NCBI GenBank assembly: GCA_963169045.1
Contig: CAUJDF010000106.1
Coordinates: 1 to 64,000, forward strand
Length of the DNA: 64,000 bases
Reading direction: 5' to 3'
Origin: Myxococcota bacterium
GTDB lineage: Bacteria > Myxococcota_A > Bradymonadia > UBA7976 > UBA1532
The position numbers were made by a program, and so were the translations under genes. Shown one piece after another: positions 9,622 through 18,155 of this stretch. The notes beneath the pieces were generated by a model. That model saw only the letters and a program-made list of their open reading frames with translations, had not been told where the DNA came from and did no database searches. Numbering within the stretch: the stretch's first letter is position 1; every line of letters starts with the position of its first letter.

Positions 9622-11048
9622 CGCGCGCCCTGGTCGTCGCGCTGACGCTCCTCGTCGGCGCTTCTGCGACGGCGGCGCCGCCCGACTCCGACGCCGAACG
9701 CCTCGTCGACGGGCTCCCGAAGAACTTCGAGCGGCCGGTCCTCGTCATCCTGCCCCTCCTGGACCAGCGCCCGCTCGCGCTGCCCGAGGCGACGGGCCCC
9801 CTCGAGCCGCCCCCCGCCTGGACGACGTTCATCGCCGAGCTCACGGGCAAGGCCAACCTCAAGGTCATCCCTGAGCGCGACGCGGTCGAGCGACTGAAGC
9901 GGGATCCGGCATACCAGCGCGGGCTGCAGGCGGCCCAGGCGATCGCCTACCGCGGACAGGGGCAGCACCGCGAGGTGCGGCTGAAGGAGGCCGCGCAGAC
10001 CCTCGCCGAGGCCGTCGAGGCGTTCCGACGCGTCGGGCACCACGTCGTCGATCCGCGCGAGGTGGCGCGCGCGAGCCTCACGCGGGGCCTGGCGCTGCTC
10101 GAACAGGGCGACGACCTGCAAGCGGCGGCGGCCTTCCGCGACGCCCTGATGCTCGACCCCGGCCTTCGTCTCCGGCCCGGGTTCGACCGGCAGGAGACCA
10201 TCGACGTCTTCGAGCGGACGCGCCAGCAGATGCTCGCCGAAGGGCCACTTCCGCCGACCGACAGCGGCCCGAACCGGCGCCGTCTCGCGGGCGTCCCCTC
10301 CTCTGCGATCGTCATCCGGGCCCGCGTCGTCCCCGGACGCTTCGAGGAGCCGGCCCGCCTCGAGGTGAGCTTCCGCGTCGGCGGCGGCCTACAAGAAGAC
10401 GCGCAGCCGCTCGGCAGTGATCCGACCGACGACGGCGGGCGCCTCGCGAGCCGGGTCTGGTCGTGCCTTCCCTTCGGTCAGGCGCCGCGCGCGCCTCGCG
10501 AGCGCCGCTTCCTTCACCTCGACGCAGGCTTTACGTACTTCGCCTTCCTGCGCGCGCCGGTCGAGCTGTTCGGCAACTTCGGCGCCGGCCTGAGCGCCAG
10601 CTGGATGTTCGCCCCCAACTTCACGCTCGACGCCCGCGCATCGTTGACCAACAGCAACCGCGACCGCGAGGAGGACCTGCGCGCCGACGTCGCCACGGTG
10701 CGCGGCGCCCTCGGCGCGGGCTTCACCGGCACGTGGGGTCGCCTGCGCCTGTTCGCGACGGTGGGCTTCGAGGCCGCTTCGCCGGACGAGGTGGTGACGA
10801 CCGAGGTGGCCGCCTGCAAGTACTTCGACGCCGACCCGGACGGACCCTGCGATCCCGCGGACGTCGATCGCGTCGGGCGAGCCATCCTGATCGGCGCGAC
10901 GGCGGGCGTCGGCGCCGGCCTGCGGCTGGTCGAGAACCTCTCGGTGACGCTCCGCGTGGACGGCGCCGAGTACTTCTACGAAACGACCGACGGCGGCCTC
11001 GGGCGACCGCTGGGCGCGCAGCTCGGCCTCGGCTGGCGCTTCGACTGA
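9618..11048 (+). CDS. TPR-containing outer-membrane beta-barrel protein
   Basis: The protein has 476 aa. A cleavable signal peptide (MTRALVVALTLLVGASATAA) is followed by a periplasmic alpha-helical part with a TPR-like unit (ASLTRGLALLEQGDDLQAAAAFRDAL, written in part). From about residue 290 there is a run of amphipathic beta strands (HLDAGFTYFAFLRAPVELF, LSASWMFAPNFTLDARASL) ending in the terminal strand LGLGWRFD. A C-terminal Phe two residues from the end fits the BAM signal. The same plan recurs in the gene at 20660-21967. ATGA overlap with the lipoprotein gene suggests the two products act together. The exact function is unknown. Confidence 0.7.
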   Translation: MTRALVVALTLLVGASATAAPPDSDAERLVDGLPKNFERPVLVILPLLDQRPLALPEATGPLEPPPAWTTFIAELTGKANLKVIPERDAVERLKRDPAYQRGLQAAQAIAYRGQGQHREVRLKEAAQTLAEAVEAFRRVGHHVVDPREVARASLTRGLALLEQGDDLQAAAAFRDALMLDPGLRLRPGFDRQETIDVFERTRQQMLAEGPLPPTDSGPNRRRLAGVPSSAIVIRARVVPGRFEEPARLEVSFRVGGGLQEDAQPLGSDPTDDGGRLASRVWSCLPFGQAPRAPRERRFLHLDAGFTYFAFLRAPVELFGNFGAGLSASWMFAPNFTLDARASLTNSNRDREEDLRADVATVRGALGAGFTGTWGRLRLFATVGFEAASPDEVVTTEVAACKYFDADPDGPCDPADVDRVGRAILIGATAGVGAGLRLVENLSVTLRVDGAEYFYETTDGGLGRPLGAQLGLGWRFD

Positions 11049-11418
11049 GGGGGGAGATTTCGCGTCGAGTTGCGACGCGGAGGGGCGTCCCCTACTCTCA
11101 CCCCCGGCGACCGCGCCCGCACGAGGGTGGCTGCAGGAGGTCCCTCCGGACCGAACGCGCCTGCGTCCTGTGTGCGAAGCACCCGCCCCGGAGCGACGAC
11201 CGCCGTCGGTCGTGTCGATCAGGCCGATTCCGAACGACGCCCTGTCCGGGCTCCCCGCTGATGTCCGGGAGTCCAATCATCGGTGGCGTCGCGGACCGTC
11301 CGTTTCGCACGACCCGGCCCGCCGCGAGGGGGCGGTGAGCCGCACGTCCCGGACCGGGCCGTCGGCCGGCGCGCGGACCTCCCGCCCGCCCCGGGCGGCG
11401 CGGTCGCCATTTTCGAAG
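11049..11418. other. 370-bp non-coding gap between convergent genes
   Basis: No convincing gene. A 7-bp hairpin (11061-11067 with 11073-11079) lies 13 nt after the barrel gene stop and may aid termination, though it lacks a T run. A second perfect hairpin occupies 11196-11213 (ACGACCG, loop CCGT, CGGTCGT). The rest is GC-rich with several short inverted repeats; a structured RNA cannot be excluded. Confidence 0.5.
11061..11079 (+). terminator. Possible terminator hairpin after the barrel gene
   Basis: CGCGTCG and CGACGCG flank a 5-nt loop AGTTG, 13 nt after the stop codon. There is no following T tract, so the call is tentative. Confidence 0.4.
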
Positions 11419-12048
11419 TTACTCCACGGGGTTGCGCAGCGACGCGAGCAGGGCGCCATCGGGCCCGAGCAGGCGCACCTCGACGACCTGCCCACGCTCC
11501 AGGCGGCCCACGCCCGCCGGCGTCCCGAGCGAGACGACGTCCCCCGGCTCCAGGCTCATGTAGCGGCTGACGTACGACACGACGAACGCCGGTCCGAAGA
11601 CCATGTCGGAGAGCGAGCCGTCCTGCCTCAGCGCGCCGTCGACGAGGCACTGGAGGCGACACTTCGGCCAGTCGATGCCGGTGAGGCGGACGTCCGAGAG
11701 CGGACAAGCCGTGTCGAAGCCCTTGGCGCGCGTGAAGCGCCCCTTGTCGCCCCGCTGGACGTCGCGGGCGGTCACGTCGTTGAGCAGCGTCCAGGCGGCG
11801 ACGTGGTCCATCGCCTCGGCTTCGGTGACGGCGGTGGCCCGCCGGCCGATGACGAGCGCGATCTCTCCTTCGTGGTGGACCTCCTCGCTCCACACGGGCA
11901 GGCGGATGGCTTCGCCCGGCCCGATGAGCGCCGATGTCGCCTTGAGGAAGAACACCGGCTCGGACGGGACCTCGTGGCCGAGCTCCTTCGCGTGATCGCG
12001 GAAGTTGCGGCCGATGCAGACGATTTTTCCAGGGCGCGTGCCGTTCAT
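11419..12048 (-). CDS. Fumarylacetoacetate hydrolase family protein
   Basis: The protein has 209 aa, the usual size of the short COG0179 members (2-hydroxyhepta-2,4-diene-dioate isomerase, acylpyruvate hydrolase or oxaloacetate decarboxylase type). It starts with the family N-terminus CIGRNFRDHAKELG, has the metal-binding pair in HHEGEIALVIG and the later acid in LNDVTARDVQ, and ends with TPAGVG then GDVV-type motifs. Members use Mg or Mn to cleave or tautomerise beta-diketo acids; the exact substrate cannot be told from sequence. ATG 12048 is chosen because homology begins immediately after. It is divergent from the coiled-coil protein gene. Confidence 0.88.
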   Translation of the reverse strand: MNGTRPGKIVCIGRNFRDHAKELGHEVPSEPVFFLKATSALIGPGEAIRLPVWSEEVHHEGEIALVIGRRATAVTEAEAMDHVAAWTLLNDVTARDVQRGDKGRFTRAKGFDTACPLSDVRLTGIDWPKCRLQCLVDGALRQDGSLSDMVFGPAFVVSYVSRYMSLEPGDVVSLGTPAGVGRLERGQVVEVRLLGPDGALLASLRNPVE

Positions 12049-12164
12049 ACGCTTTCCGAGAACTTTCCACGTGGAGGAGCGTTCATCCTGAAGGACGTCC
12101 GCGGACGCTGTAAAGCGCCCCGCGGGGTGCGTCCCACGCGCGCCGGAGCCGCTCGGGGCGCGAC

Positions 12165-12194
12165 TTGACGGTCCAAAAGAACGTCCCGTACAGT
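12165..12194 (+). promoter_or_regulatory. Probable sigma70 promoter for the coiled-coil protein gene
   Basis: TTGACG (12165-12170) and TACAGT (12189-12194) are separated by 18 bp and end 38 nt before the ATG at 12233. The fit is by eye only. Confidence 0.45.
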
Positions 12195-12232
12195 CGCGGA
12201 AGGCGCGCCTCCTCGGGACGGGTGGGGAACAC

Positions 12233-13141
12233 ATGGCCAGCGAGCGCAAAGAGAATTCGGTCCTCTTCAGCCTCAAGGAGCTGAAGGAGATCACGGCCGA
12301 CGAGGCGCGGCCCGCCGAGCCGCAGCGGCCCGCGAAGCCCGCGGTGGCGCCGACGGCGCAGCGAGCGCGCAGCAGCTTCCGCGAGGAGGCCGACTCTCTG
12401 CTCGCCGACATCCGCGCGTCGGTGACCGAGGACGCGGCCAAGGAGGCGGCGCGTATCGAGGCCGAGAAGCGCGCCGCCGAAGAGGCCGAGAAGCGCAAGA
12501 TCCAGGAGACCGCCGCGCTACAGCGGGCGGAGATCGAAGCGCGGCTCGCTGCGGAAGCGGCGCGGCGGCGCGCCGCCGAAGAGGAGCGCGAGGCGCGGCA
12601 GCGGGCCATCGAGCTCGAGGAGCGGCGGGCGCGCGGCGAGATCGTCGACGAGCCGGCGCCGACGGTCGTGCCGCAGCAGCCCGTCGCGGTCCAGCCGCAG
12701 GTGGTGCAGGCGCAGGCGCCGGTGGCGGTCGCCCCGCCGCCGCCGAGCCGCGGTGTCGGCTTCTACCTCGTGGTCGTCGGCCTGCCGGTCGTGTGCCTGA
12801 CGGCCGTGGCGATCATGTTGATCCTCAAGAAGGATCCGCCGCCCGCCGCGCCGCCGAGCGAGCCGGTCGTGCAGGAGGTGGCGCCGCCGACGATGCCTGC
12901 GCCGCCGAGCAAGGTGGCCGCGGCCGCGCCCGCGGTCGACGCCGGCGTCCCAGTGGCCGCGGCCGCCGACGCGGGCGGCGCCGACACCAAGGAGACGGCG
13001 AAGCCGAAGACCGGCGGCAAGCCCCGGACGGGCGGCAAGCCCAAGACCGGTGACGCCAAGCCGACGGTCGGTGGCGGCGACAAGAAGTCCGACGACAAGA
13101 TCAAGGTCCCCGTCCTCGACGGCAGCGGCATTCAGTTTTGA
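12233..13141 (+). CDS. Single-pass membrane protein with coiled-coil and Lys/Pro-rich tail
   Basis: The protein has 302 aa and no recognised family. Residues about 60-145 are a strongly charged Ala/Glu/Arg coiled coil. A Pro/Gln/Val-rich linker leads to one membrane helix at about 185-206 (FYLVVVGLPVVCLTAVAIML), and the C-terminal 95 residues are Ala/Pro-rich with repeated Lys-Thr-Gly-Gly units. There is no signal peptide, so the coiled coil should be cytoplasmic and the Lys-rich tail periplasmic; the layout recalls TonB- or TolA-like envelope spanners, without their C-terminal domains. The segment LFSLKELKEI is a possible short interaction motif. It sits behind a good promoter. Confidence 0.65.
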   Translation: MASERKENSVLFSLKELKEITADEARPAEPQRPAKPAVAPTAQRARSSFREEADSLLADIRASVTEDAAKEAARIEAEKRAAEEAEKRKIQETAALQRAEIEARLAAEAARRRAAEEEREARQRAIELEERRARGEIVDEPAPTVVPQQPVAVQPQVVQAQAPVAVAPPPPSRGVGFYLVVVGLPVVCLTAVAIMLILKKDPPPAAPPSEPVVQEVAPPTMPAPPSKVAAAAPAVDAGVPVAAAADAGGADTKETAKPKTGGKPRTGGKPKTGDAKPTVGGGDKKSDDKIKVPVLDGSGIQF

Positions 13142-13180
13142 CCCTCCCCTGCGCAACCTCCCGACCTGACGACTGAATGC

Positions 13181-13207
13181 GGCGTCCCCTCCCCGGAAGG
13201 GGGCGCC
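13181..13207 (+). terminator. Stem-loop downstream of the coiled-coil gene
   Basis: GGCGTCCCCT (13181-13190) pairs with AGGGGGCGCC (13198-13207) over a 7-nt loop, with one G-T pair, 40 nt past the stop. No T run follows; perhaps a Rho-assisted or processing hairpin. Confidence 0.4.
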
Positions 13208-13380
13208 GGCGTGCGGCCGCTGCGCCCGGGGAGCGCCTGCGTCGGCACGCGGGGCGCGTCACAGGCGTCGGGGCCGGCGGCGCATGGGCCGACCGCCGGC
13301 GCTGAAGCGCGGCCGTCGGTCAGCGTGGGGGCGGGGAGCCCGGGATCGGAGCGAGGCCGTGCGCCGGACGGCGCCGGACG

Positions 13381-15204
13381 TCAGAGGCAGACGCCGTAGA
13401 CCCAGCCGTCCTGGCGGAAGCACTCGCGGCCGGCGGGGCACGCACCGGCCTGGCCGGGCGTGCAGATCTGCAGGCAAATCGGGCCGTTGCCGGTGTTCGC
13501 GCAGAAGCCGTGGCCCGCGCAGTCGGCGTGGCTCGCGCATCGTTCGCCATAACCGGCGTCGCCGGCGGCGCCGCAGAGGCCGCCGTCGGCCGCGAAGTTG
13601 TACGGGCGGCAGTGGCGGCCGGCGCCGCAGTCGTTGCGCGTGATGGCGCAGTCGGACCGCAGGCAGAGACCGACGTGCACCGTCTCGTCGAAGTCCGGCG
13701 TCGCTGCGTCGTCGGGCGTGCCGAAGTCGATGCACTGGCGGCCGGCGCTGCAGGCCGGCGCGCGCGGATCGCACAAGCCTGCACACTCGCCCTGGGCGTC
13801 CCAGTCACGGGACGGGTCGAGCGCGTCGTCCGGGTCGCCGAAGCACAGCGATCCCGGCGCGCACGTCAGGTTCCGCGACGCGACGTCTCGGCCCTGGACC
13901 TGCGCGTTGCAGCCCTGCCCTTCGGCCGCGCTGCCCGCCTCGAGGCACCGCCCGAAGGTCGTGGGATCGGCCCGGGGCCCCGCCGAGAGCGGCAGACAGG
14001 TGCCGGGCCACTGGCCCGCGGAGCCCGCCTGGCAGCCGCCGTAGATGCGACCATTGTTGCCACCGCCGTCGGGACCACAGAGCGTGGGATAGCACACGCC
14101 GAAGTCGGGAATGCACATCGTGTCGAGCGCGCAAGCGTCGTCGTTCTGACAGGAGAAGAGGCAGAGGCCCGAGTTGTCGCTGGTCGGCACGCAGGTCTGC
14201 GAGGGATCGCACTGGTTCGGACCGGCGCAGTCGGTGAATGCGGAGATGACGCACCGACCGTCGTGGCACTCCTGAGTGCCGGCGCGACAGTGATACTCCG
14301 TCTCGCACGTGCCATTCAGCCGAATGCACCGGCCGTCCTCGCAGCTCTCGCCCGCCGCGCACGGGTAGGGACACGGCACGGGGGCGGGCACGCAGGCCCC
14401 CGTCTCGTCGTCGCACTGCAGGCCGTCGCCACAGCCGACGGTGCGGCAGTCGGGCAGGCAGATGCTGACCTCGGGATCGTCGGTGGTGATGCACGCCCAG
14501 CCGTCCCGGCACGGCGTCGCCATGCCGCACTGCTGGAAACACAGACGGCTCTGTCCGCTCGGCAGGCAGACGCGACCCTGGCCGCATTGACCGGAGTCGT
14601 CGCAATCGGCGCGGCAGAAGCCACCGGGGACGGCGCCCATCGACTCCTGCTCGGACAGACAGTCGCCATCCCGACACTCGGCGTCGTCGCCACACGGGTC
14701 GGCGGGTCGCCCGCTCTGGTTGCGCACGCAGCGACCCGTCGCCGGATCGCAGCGCTCTCCGCCCTCGCAGATGACGTCGGCGCAGCGATCGGGGGGAGAG
14801 CCGCCCGCGCCGCCCTCGCCGCCCGCGCCACCCTCACCACCGGCGCCACCCTCACCACCGGCGCCGCCCTCGCCGCCGGCGCCGCCTTCACCGCCGGCAC
14901 CGCCCTCGCCGCCGGCACCGCCCTCGCCGCCGTCGGGCCGGCCGGCATCCTGCGGACCGACGCCGCGTCCCATGTCGCGGGCGAACGGCGGGGTGCCGCA
15001 CTGGTCCTCCTCGACGTGGGCGTTGCCGGCGCCGGGGCCCGTGCGACAGAAATTGTCGATGCACGCGCCGTCGTGCGCCCTCCCACCGATCAGGGTGGTG
15101 CAGCAGGCACCGCTCCCGACGCCAGGCACGACGCACTCGGGCTCCGCCTCCGACGCGCACCCGAAGAATCCGACGATCACCGTTCCCAGCAGAAGTCGCC
15201 GCAT
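13381..15204 (-). CDS. Large Cys-rich lipoprotein with Gly/Glu-rich stalk
   Basis: The protein has 607 aa. It begins with MRRLLLGTVIVGFFGC, a lipoprotein signal with Cys16, preceded by GGAGG. About 100 residues on comes a stalk of GGEGGA units (eight or so six-residue repeats), then more than 400 residues with a very high density of Cys in EGF-like or Dickkopf-like spacing (CEGGERCDPATGRC, CRDGDC, CGDGLQCDDETGAC). Such proteins are common on the surface of Myxococcota and Bradymonadales, probably disulfide-rich; their function is unknown. ATG 15204 is chosen because of the signal and ribosome site. The gene follows a similar lipoprotein gene in the same direction, with a terminator between them. 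Confidence 0.75.
   Translation of the reverse strand: MRRLLLGTVIVGFFGCASEAEPECVVPGVGSGACCTTLIGGRAHDGACIDNFCRTGPGAGNAHVEEDQCGTPPFARDMGRGVGPQDAGRPDGGEGGAGGEGGAGGEGGAGGEGGAGGEGGAGGEGGAGGEGGAGGSPPDRCADVICEGGERCDPATGRCVRNQSGRPADPCGDDAECRDGDCLSEQESMGAVPGGFCRADCDDSGQCGQGRVCLPSGQSRLCFQQCGMATPCRDGWACITTDDPEVSICLPDCRTVGCGDGLQCDDETGACVPAPVPCPYPCAAGESCEDGRCIRLNGTCETEYHCRAGTQECHDGRCVISAFTDCAGPNQCDPSQTCVPTSDNSGLCLFSCQNDDACALDTMCIPDFGVCYPTLCGPDGGGNNGRIYGGCQAGSAGQWPGTCLPLSAGPRADPTTFGRCLEAGSAAEGQGCNAQVQGRDVASRNLTCAPGSLCFGDPDDALDPSRDWDAQGECAGLCDPRAPACSAGRQCIDFGTPDDAATPDFDETVHVGLCLRSDCAITRNDCGAGRHCRPYNFAADGGLCGAAGDAGYGERCASHADCAGHGFCANTGNGPICLQICTPGQAGACPAGRECFRQDGWVYGVCL
14801..14932 (-). repeat. 18-bp tandem repeats encoding the GGEGGA stalk
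   Basis: About seven imperfect 18-bp units (consensus CCGCCGGCGCCGCCCTCG on the + strand) lie in frame inside the lipoprotein gene. Copy number can change without breaking the frame. Confidence 0.8.
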
Positions 15205-15231
15205 CCCCTCGCCTCCTCCCCCAGAAACGCG

Positions 15232-15267
15232 ACGACCCGATCGGCCACGAGGGGCCAATCGGGTCGT
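15232..15267 (-). terminator. Strong intrinsic-type hairpin between the two Cys-rich lipoprotein genes
   Basis: 15232-15246 pairs with 15253-15267 with one mismatch (14 bp), loop of 6 nt, 22 nt beyond the upstream gene's stop. A short GTTT-containing tail follows on the minus strand. Confidence 0.7.
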
Positions 15268-15288
15268 TTCACGGTCGCTCGTTTCGAA

Positions 15289-16791
15289 CTACAGGCAGGC
15301 CCCGAAACGGTCGCTGGCCTCGAAGACCGCCTGGCAGGCGGAGCCATCGGGGCAGCCCGTGGGCTCCGCGTCCGCGTCGCACAGCTTGACGCAGACGGGC
15401 GGAGCGTTCTGCGCCGTCTGGGCGCAGATGTGACCGGAGTTGCAGTTGCTGTCGCCGGTCTCCTCGTTGGCCTCGCACTCCTCGTTCGTGCCGACCGTCG
15501 TCGCCGCCTTCGGGCCGCAGTTGCCGGCGGCCTGCTCGGCACCCTCGGCGTTGAGCCCGAGGAAGGTCAGGTTGCACACCTGATCTTCGGCGCAGCCCTC
15601 GGCGCCCTCGCCGATGGGGTTGCACTGGCCGACGCAGAGGCCGAGGCCGGGCAGGCCGCTGAAGAGGTCGACCGCGCAGACCTGGTTCTCGCCACAGACG
15701 TTGAGGTTCTCGGCGTGGCAGAACGCGACGCACTCGGTCGGCTCGCCCTCGGCAAAGGTCGTGCAGAGGCTCGAAGCCTCGCAGTCGCCCCAATAGGTCT
15801 GCTCGCTCTGCTCGCAGGCCTCGCCGGGCTGGACCATGCCGGACGCCGCCGGGGCGCAGGAGCCGATGACGCCGCTGTCGGCGAACGAGTCGGCGATGAC
15901 GCAGGACTGACCCTCGTCACAGCCCGTCTGCTCGAACATGTTGCAGCTGGCGTGGCAGATCTTGAACTCGAGGCCGTCGAGCTCGCCGGTCAGGTCGATG
16001 CAGGTCTCGCCCTCGTTCGGGCACGTCTCGTCCGCTTCGCACGCCGCGAGGCACTTGCCGTACTGGCAGGTCAGCTCGGCCACGCAGTGGTCGTTCGGAT
16101 CCTGGGAGCTCGGGTCGCACTCGGCGCCCTGCGCGGCCATGCCGGCCGGCGCGCAGAAGGTCGCCGGGGCGGCGGCGATGCAGTACGCGGGCTCGCCGCA
16201 GGCCAGCTCGGCGTTGCCGGGCGCGCAGTCCTCGCCCGGGAGGCACCAGCCGGGCGACGGCATGTCGACGGGCACGTCCTGCTCGTTCGGGATGCAGAGC
16301 TCGCGGGGACCGCAGCCCGTCGGGTCGCTGTTGGCGTCGCAGACGGTCCGGCACAGGCCGTCGGCCGCGTTCTGCATCTCGGGGATGCAGACCGACCCGA
16401 CGTCGCAGCAGTCGTTCTGCACGTTGCAGACGCCGCCGATCTCGATGGGCTCGGCGCAGCCGGGGCTGCCGCCCTGGCCGCCCTGTCCGCCCTGTCCGCC
16501 CTGGCCGCCCTGGCCGCCCTGACCCCCCTGGCCGCCTTCGCCGCCCTGGCCGCCAGCGCCGCCCTGGCCGCCCTGGCCGCCCTGGCCGCCTTCGCCGCCC
16601 TGGCCGCCTTGGCCGCCCTGACCGCCCTGGCCGCCTTCGCCGCCCTGGCCGCCAGCGCCGCCCTGGTTACCGCCCTGGGCACCGCTGCCGCCCTGGCCGC
16701 CGTCGTCGTCTCCGCCGTCTTCCTGACACCCGACGGTCATCAGCGAGCACGTCGCCGCGAGCACCGCCAGGAACCGGTAAGGGCTCCTCAT
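15289..16791 (-). CDS. Cys-rich lipoprotein with Gly/Gln-rich stalk
   Basis: The protein has 500 aa. From ATG 16791 (preceded by GGAGGAT) it has the lipoprotein signal RSPYRFLAVLAATCSLMTVGC with Cys22, then acidic residues, a stalk of about 80 residues built on GGQ/GGE/GGA triplets, and over 350 residues with regularly spaced Cys (CNVQNDCCDVGSVC, CEADETCPNEGETC, CDEGQSC). The plan matches the next gene downstream, although the two are diverged. The repeated modules of about 45-60 residues, each with 4-6 Cys, suggest a string of small disulfide-bonded domains on the outer membrane. No enzymatic motif is visible. Confidence 0.75.
   Translation of the reverse strand: MRSPYRFLAVLAATCSLMTVGCQEDGGDDDGGQGGSGAQGGNQGGAGGQGGEGGQGGQGGQGGQGGEGGQGGQGGQGGAGGQGGEGGQGGQGGQGGQGGQGGQGGQGGSPGCAEPIEIGGVCNVQNDCCDVGSVCIPEMQNAADGLCRTVCDANSDPTGCGPRELCIPNEQDVPVDMPSPGWCLPGEDCAPGNAELACGEPAYCIAAAPATFCAPAGMAAQGAECDPSSQDPNDHCVAELTCQYGKCLAACEADETCPNEGETCIDLTGELDGLEFKICHASCNMFEQTGCDEGQSCVIADSFADSGVIGSCAPAASGMVQPGEACEQSEQTYWGDCEASSLCTTFAEGEPTECVAFCHAENLNVCGENQVCAVDLFSGLPGLGLCVGQCNPIGEGAEGCAEDQVCNLTFLGLNAEGAEQAAGNCGPKAATTVGTNEECEANEETGDSNCNSGHICAQTAQNAPPVCVKLCDADAEPTGCPDGSACQAVFEASDRFGACL
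16461..16702 (-). repeat. 9-bp Gly-rich triplet repeats in the lipoprotein stalk
   Basis: A long run of GCCGCCCTG-type units (GGQ on the coding strand) with occasional TTCGCC or AGCGCC variants. All changes are multiples of three bases. Confidence 0.8.
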
Positions 16792-16876
16792 CGTCGATCC
16801 TCCGAAGGACGCCTCCCCACGGGCGTCACCGATACAGAACGGGCGACCCCCCTCGGGCAGGCCGCGAACTCGCCGC

Positions 16877-16906
16877 AACCTAGAGAAGGGTCGATGATAG
16901 TGTCAA
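16877..16906 (-). promoter_or_regulatory. Probable sigma70 promoter of the Cys-rich lipoprotein gene
   Basis: On the minus strand a perfect -35 TTGACA (16906-16901) and a -10-like TAGGTT (16882-16877) are 18 bp apart, about 85 nt before the ATG. Confidence 0.45.
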
Positions 16907-17021
16907 CTCCAATGTCCGCCGACTGTCGCAGAGACGGCAGCGAGACGATTCGCAACGGATTTGGACGTTCCTGCAACCCGGCGTTTCGGCGCGAGGGAAG
17001 AATTCTGCACCGGAGGAGAAC

Positions 17022-18038
17022 GTGATCGAGAACCGTCCCGTGGTGGGCGTCGTCGGCGCGACGGGTGTCGTCGGCCGGGAGATCCTCGCGCTACTGGAGG
17101 AGCGGGCCTTCCCCGCCGCGACCGTGCGCGTCTTCGCGTCGTCGCGGTCGGCGCGCGAGCGGCTGGAGTTCGGTGGCCGCGAGGTCGTCGTCGAGACGCT
17201 CGCCGACGGATGCTTCGTCGGCGTCGACCTGGCCTTCTTCGCCGCGGGCGCCGCTGTCGCGACCCGACATGCGCCCGAGGCCGTCGCCGCCGGCGCCGTC
17301 GTCGTGGACACGAGCGGTGCCTTCGCGGGCGACCCGACGGTGCCCCTCGTGGTGCCCGAGATCGACGCGGCGTCGCTCGCGCGGCACGCGGGTGTGGTCG
17401 CGTCACCCACGTCGGGCACCGTCCAGCTGGCGCTCACGCTCCTGCCGCTCGCCGAGGCCGCGGGGCTGCGCCGCGTCTTCGTGTCCACGTACCAGTCGGC
17501 CTCGGGCGCGGGCCGTCGCGCGATGGACGAGCTGCGCGAGCAGACAGTGGCGCTGTTGAGCTTCCGCGAACCGACGATCGAGGCGTTCCCGCGCCGTCTG
17601 GCGTTCGACTGCGTGCCCGCCGTCGGCCAGGTGATGCCCGAAGGCGACACGCGGGACGAGCGGCGACTGGTCGCCGAGACGCGCCGGGTCCTCGCGCTGC
17701 CCGATCTGGCGGTGGGCGCCACCTGTGTCCAGGTGCCGGTGTTCGTGGGCGACGCGATGGCCGTTCACGTCGAGACGGAGCGCCCCCTGTCTCCGGCGGC
17801 GGCGCTCGAGGCACTCGCCGGCGCGTCCTGGCTGAGCGTCGAGCCCGATCCGGAGGACTTCCCCACCGCCCACGACGCCGCCGGACGCGAGGAGATCCTG
17901 GTGGGCCGCGTCCGGCGCGACGGCGACGCGAGCGGCCTCGCCCTGTGGTGCGTCGCCGACAACGTCCGCCGGGGCGCCGCTGGGAACGCCGTCCGCATCG
18001 CGGAGCGCCTGCACCTTCAGGGTCTGGGGCGACACTGA
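17022..18038 (+). CDS. usg: Aspartate-semialdehyde dehydrogenase homologue lacking catalytic residues (USG-1-like)
   Basis: The protein has 338 aa, the normal length of the family, and starts at GTG 17022 with GGAGGAG upstream. The NADP-binding VVGATGVVGREIL and the domain structure (STYQSASGAG, FDCVPAVG, C-terminal WCVADNVRRGAAGNAVRIAE) are intact. The active site is not: the catalytic Cys motif NPNCST reads SPTSGT (128-133), so Cys becomes Ser131; the substrate Arg in CVRVPV is Gln237; and the catalytic His of VGH is Asp244. E. coli USG-1 is a comparable Asd paralogue that has lost the catalytic motif and is linked to truA, as here, where truA lies 1.9 kb downstream on the same strand. A structural or regulatory role is likely rather than lysine/threonine synthesis. 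Confidence 0.8.
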   Translation: MIENRPVVGVVGATGVVGREILALLEERAFPAATVRVFASSRSARERLEFGGREVVVETLADGCFVGVDLAFFAAGAAVATRHAPEAVAAGAVVVDTSGAFAGDPTVPLVVPEIDAASLARHAGVVASPTSGTVQLALTLLPLAEAAGLRRVFVSTYQSASGAGRRAMDELREQTVALLSFREPTIEAFPRRLAFDCVPAVGQVMPEGDTRDERRLVAETRRVLALPDLAVGATCVQVPVFVGDAMAVHVETERPLSPAAALEALAGASWLSVEPDPEDFPTAHDAAGREEILVGRVRRDGDASGLALWCVADNVRRGAAGNAVRIAERLHLQGLGRH

Positions 18039-18138
18039 CCGCGCGGGCTTTGCCAAAATGTCCCACGGGCGGCGCTGCGATTGTCAGCGTGGCACGTTCG
18101 GTCCGTCGCGCCCGCCGGACGCCCACGATTCGTGCGTA

Positions 18139-18155
18139 GTGGCACGTTTTTTGGT
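18139..18155 (+). promoter_or_regulatory. sigma54-like -24/-12 promoter
   Basis: GTGGCACGTTTTTTGGT matches the sigma54 consensus TGGCACG-N4-TTGCW except that the -12 GC reads GG. The GG-N10-GG spacing is canonical. It lies 36 nt before the ATG at 18192. Another TGGCACG at 18090-18096 has no -12 partner. Confidence 0.5.

Noticed and set aside
11244-11254. GTCCGGGCTCC, reminiscent of the RNase P RNA 5' region
   Set aside because: The flanking GAGGAAA and the 3' ACAGAA motifs and the length of RNase P RNA are absent.
14720-14939. A + strand Pro/Ser-rich frame opposite the GGEGGA stalk
   Set aside because: It is the complement of the Gly repeat; no signal, start site or neighbour supports it.
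18090-18096. A second TGGCACG that could be a sigma54 -24 element
   Set aside because: There is no GC or GG at the required 10-nt spacing, so it lacks a -12 box.
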